From assembly GCA_954871525.1 (NCBI GenBank), contig OX940860.1:23344001-23408000 (forward strand): a stretch of 64,000 nucleotides of DNA, read 5' to 3'. Below are positions 62,004 through 64,000 of the stretch, in pieces; positions within the stretch are counted from its first letter, which is position 1, and each line of letters starts with the position of its first letter. The position numbers and the translations under genes are program-made. The DNA is from Parietaria judaica (lineage: Eukaryota; Streptophyta; Magnoliopsida; Rosales; Urticaceae). Under the pieces are notes generated by a model that did no database searches, was not told where the DNA came from, and was given only the letters and a program-made list of their open reading frames with translations.

Positions 62004-64000
62004 TTATACCAGTAGTTACACGCTTCTTCTGGCCTCCAGAGATGCCTCTTCTCATGTCATCACCAACCATAATATCAGCACATATATCCAGTCCAAGTAT
62101 CTATATATAATATATAAATGTTTAGAATTTATTAGGAACATAGAAAATGTATCCTAAGAAATGAAAAGAAAGATAATATTTGAAAGAATTTTCTTCTAAA
62201 ATTATCGAACGCAGCATCGAGCCTGTGCTGAGCTCAGGCAGAGCGTCGATGCTGCGTTAAATGGTGAAGCAACGTCGATACGAACGGCGCGGAAAGACGT
62301 ACGAAAAAAGTAATGCAATTCTCTAATAAAACAATGTTGAATTTTTACTCAAAATGTTAAAGATAAAACCTTAAGAACGTAGTCTGTGATCAAGCTGGTT
62401 CTCTGGCCAGCCACGGCCGTGGCTTTCATGAACGCGTCGATGTCAGGGTCCGGCTGAATCCGTCCGTCCCTCTCGCGTCTCGACGTCTCGGCCAACACGT
62501 CGTACCTGCCCCCGACACCCTGGCAACGCCCGGAGAAGTCCAGCGTCTCGCGCACTGTCATCTCGCCGTGGTGGAGGTCGTGCTGGCTTATGTACGAGCA
62601 CGTTCTCTGGGGGACGAACTCCGAGAATTCGTGCCCGCAATACGTCACTCTCCCAATCACCTGATCATCCAAAGGCCGGATTTTCAGTGAATAATAAGAG
62701 TAGAAAAGGGAAGTTGCAGGGCAAGGAAAGTCTTATACTCTTAGATCTTTATCAAGCTTCCCACACAGAGCTTTCAAGAGTGTTGTTTTTCCTGAGCCTG
62801 GAGGCCCAAGAAGCAGTGTCATTCTGAAAGTACATAGCAAATTTGAGGAACAATGAATTGATATATAAACCAAGTTTTCTCTCTGATATGTATTTAAGGG
62901 TAAATAGCGGTGTAAGTACCTAATATTTTGATTTTTTGTGGTGACATAAACTCAATCTTTTCTTCTTTTTTCACGGAAAAGTTTCCGATGTTCAAAATTT
63001 CATCCACTTATTGTTAAAGTTGGTCAATACCACGACGAAAGGAAAATATTTTGGAAAGTTTTTAGAAGTGATATGAGTCCAAGACATTTTAGAGCACATC
63101 TAAAATTTTGTTAAAATCGAATGAAAAAGTGGACGAAATTTCTAAGAGAAGCAAAATAGTGGACATCGAAAACTCTGACCATGATTTTTTTTTTACGCCG
63201 CCAAAAGTTAAAAATATTGAATGCCGGTTAATAACCCTATTTCAATGAAAAATAAAAAATGTACGTACTTCAAGATAAAATCATTGAACTACATTTTATA
63301 CCTTCTTGGCTTCACAATTCCACTGACATCTCTGAGTATCTTGACAACCTTCTTCTTGGAGGGGGAGAGTTTGAAGAGGCCAAGAACAGCCTATTCATAA
63401 TTTTTGTATCACAATGTTAGATCATCTTAAACGTTTAATAGGGTAAAAGGAGATTTACTCTTAAGTGGTGACATTTTTATTTTTATTTTTTATAAGTGAT
63501 TGTATTTTAATTTCTTAGTGAAACTTTTGAACCTTGAATTTGAATCTCAAGCAAGGTTAAAATGCCAATAACCGATCTTTTAATACTGCTTGTTCCCATC
63601 AAATTTATGAGATAGACCAATAGGTCTTACGTTAAATATTTAATCTTAAAATTTTTATTTTTTATAAAAAATAATAATAATAAATATAAAGTTAATTTAT
63701 TATTATTTTTAGTAATTTTTTCCTCGATCGGTTCCGGTTACCACTAGAATGAGTGCCAGTTGCTGGAAAAAAACCGGGTGATCTAATTTTTATCAAGGGC
63801 CTATTTAGCCTCGAATAAGGTAGCATTTTTTATTTTATTTTTGCAGGCCATAAGTGAACTAAATTTCAGTAAGCAATCAAGAATGTGTAAATTTTTTGAA
63901 GAATGGTGGTGAAAGAAGTACCTCAATTGCGTTAATGGTGGAATTGAGAAGAGTTGGAAGCGCTCTTGTCCCAACATATGCATCTCCTTCTATTGACAAA
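56705..64000 (-). CDS. PDR-type full-size ABCG transporter, 3' part (19 exons)
   Basis: The 5' end lies beyond 64000. Exons in order: 64000-63922 (partial), 63390-63302, 62823-62739, 62660-62370, 62100-62010, 61849-60949, 60870-60710, 60624-60521, 60430-60280, 60154-60086, 60006-59891, 59768-59436, 59346-59056, 58963-58880, 58797-58664, 58561-58334, 58260-58089, 57975-57721 and 56974-56705. All junctions hold frame. The first nucleotide-binding domain shows 'GPPGSGKTT', '[11 protein letters not shown]' and '[11 protein letters not shown]'. A membrane half follows, then a second NBD ('[19 protein letters not shown]', '[17 protein letters not shown]', '[23 protein letters not shown]') and the last membrane half ending '[15 protein letters not shown]'. 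This reversed NBD-membrane order is diagnostic of PDR proteins. Such plasma-membrane pumps export terpenoids, cuticle or defence compounds or hormones; the substrate cannot be inferred. Confidence 0.94.
61927..62000. repeat. (TA)n microsatellite in ABCG intron
   Basis: About 74 bp of uninterrupted TA in the intron between exons 62100-62010 and 61849-60949 make this the longest microsatellite in the window. It sits only 10 bp from the end of the upstream exon's donor region. Confidence 0.92.
62208..62258. other. Perfect intronic hairpin in the ABCG gene
   Basis: Arms AACGCAGCATCGA and TCGATGCTGCGTT are exact complements, and a second nested stem GCCTG/CAGGC lies in the loop. The stem is GC-rich while the surrounding intron is AT-rich. 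Function is unknown; it may be the remnant of a foldback transposon or a structured RNA. Confidence 0.6.
62898..63238. mobile_element. Decayed inverted-repeat element in ABCG intron (putative)
   Basis: The left end GGGTAAATAGCGG and right end CCGGTTAATAACCC are imperfect complements. Internal phrases around AAGTGGACGAAATTTC and GAAATTTTGAACATCGG-type sequence suggest two opposing arms. The flanking 9-mers do not match, so the target duplication is lost or the ends are misplaced. It lies within the intron between 62824 and 63301. Confidence 0.4.

Overview
This window is nuclear DNA of a flowering plant, most likely a eudicot. The evidence is AT-rich intergenic sequence, GT-AG introns, and six plant genes that assemble exon by exon into proteins of family-typical size. 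It also holds a class III peroxidase, a PDR-type ABCG transporter and plant-type Copia, LINE, Mutator-like and hAT-like transposons. The species cannot be named from the sequence alone. There are no operons, rRNA genes or CRISPR arrays. The one tRNA-like sequence looks like a SINE.

Layout. 1-7365: transposon-rich intergenic DNA with a 64-bp tandem repeat, an hAT-type MITE (2549-3145, 8-bp target duplication), a 5'-truncated LINE (4005-5210, 12-bp target duplication) and a small two-exon gene for a Cys-rich secreted or membrane-tethered protein (5787-6254, minus). 7371-12784: a very young, apparently complete Ty1/Copia element with near-identical LTRs, a 5-bp target duplication and one intact gag-pol ORF. 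It is inserted in DNA that looks like an older LTR. 14-18 kb: a dispersed repeat and a Mutator-like element with a second inverted-repeat element nested in it. 19056-20552: a four-exon class III peroxidase (plus). 22171-23237: a two-exon stress-response A/B-barrel (Dabb) protein (minus). 24-27.5 kb: further copies of the dispersed repeat.

28146-32511: a ten-exon tRNA dimethylallyltransferase (IPT2-like, minus). 32752-34300: a solo LTR. 34551-35718: a truncated MITE abutting a nearly perfect 970-bp foldback element that ends about 180 bp before the intronless PRP28/RH21-type DEAD-box helicase gene (35899-38148, plus). 39944-42307: a four-exon DUF662 / RAB6-interacting-golgin-like gene (minus). 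44146-44612: an inverted-repeat MITE. 46360-53554: a MET1-type maintenance DNA methyltransferase (minus) with 12 core exons and a duplicated, frame-neutral extra exon near its 5' end. 54393-55152: a second solo LTR. 55911-56462: an hAT-like element. 56705-64000: the 3' 19 exons of a PDR-type ABCG transporter (minus), whose 5' end lies beyond the window.

The genes are unrelated neighbours, not a pathway: tRNA modification, splicing, DNA methylation, cell-wall redox, transport and cytoskeleton/Golgi functions. The points most worth follow-up are the duplicated symmetric exon and intronic minisatellite of the methyltransferase, the young Copia element, the foldback element at the helicase promoter, and several inverted-repeat families sharing one terminal motif. 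All exon junctions were read by eye from splice consensus, frame and family alignment from memory; no alignment or transcript data were used.
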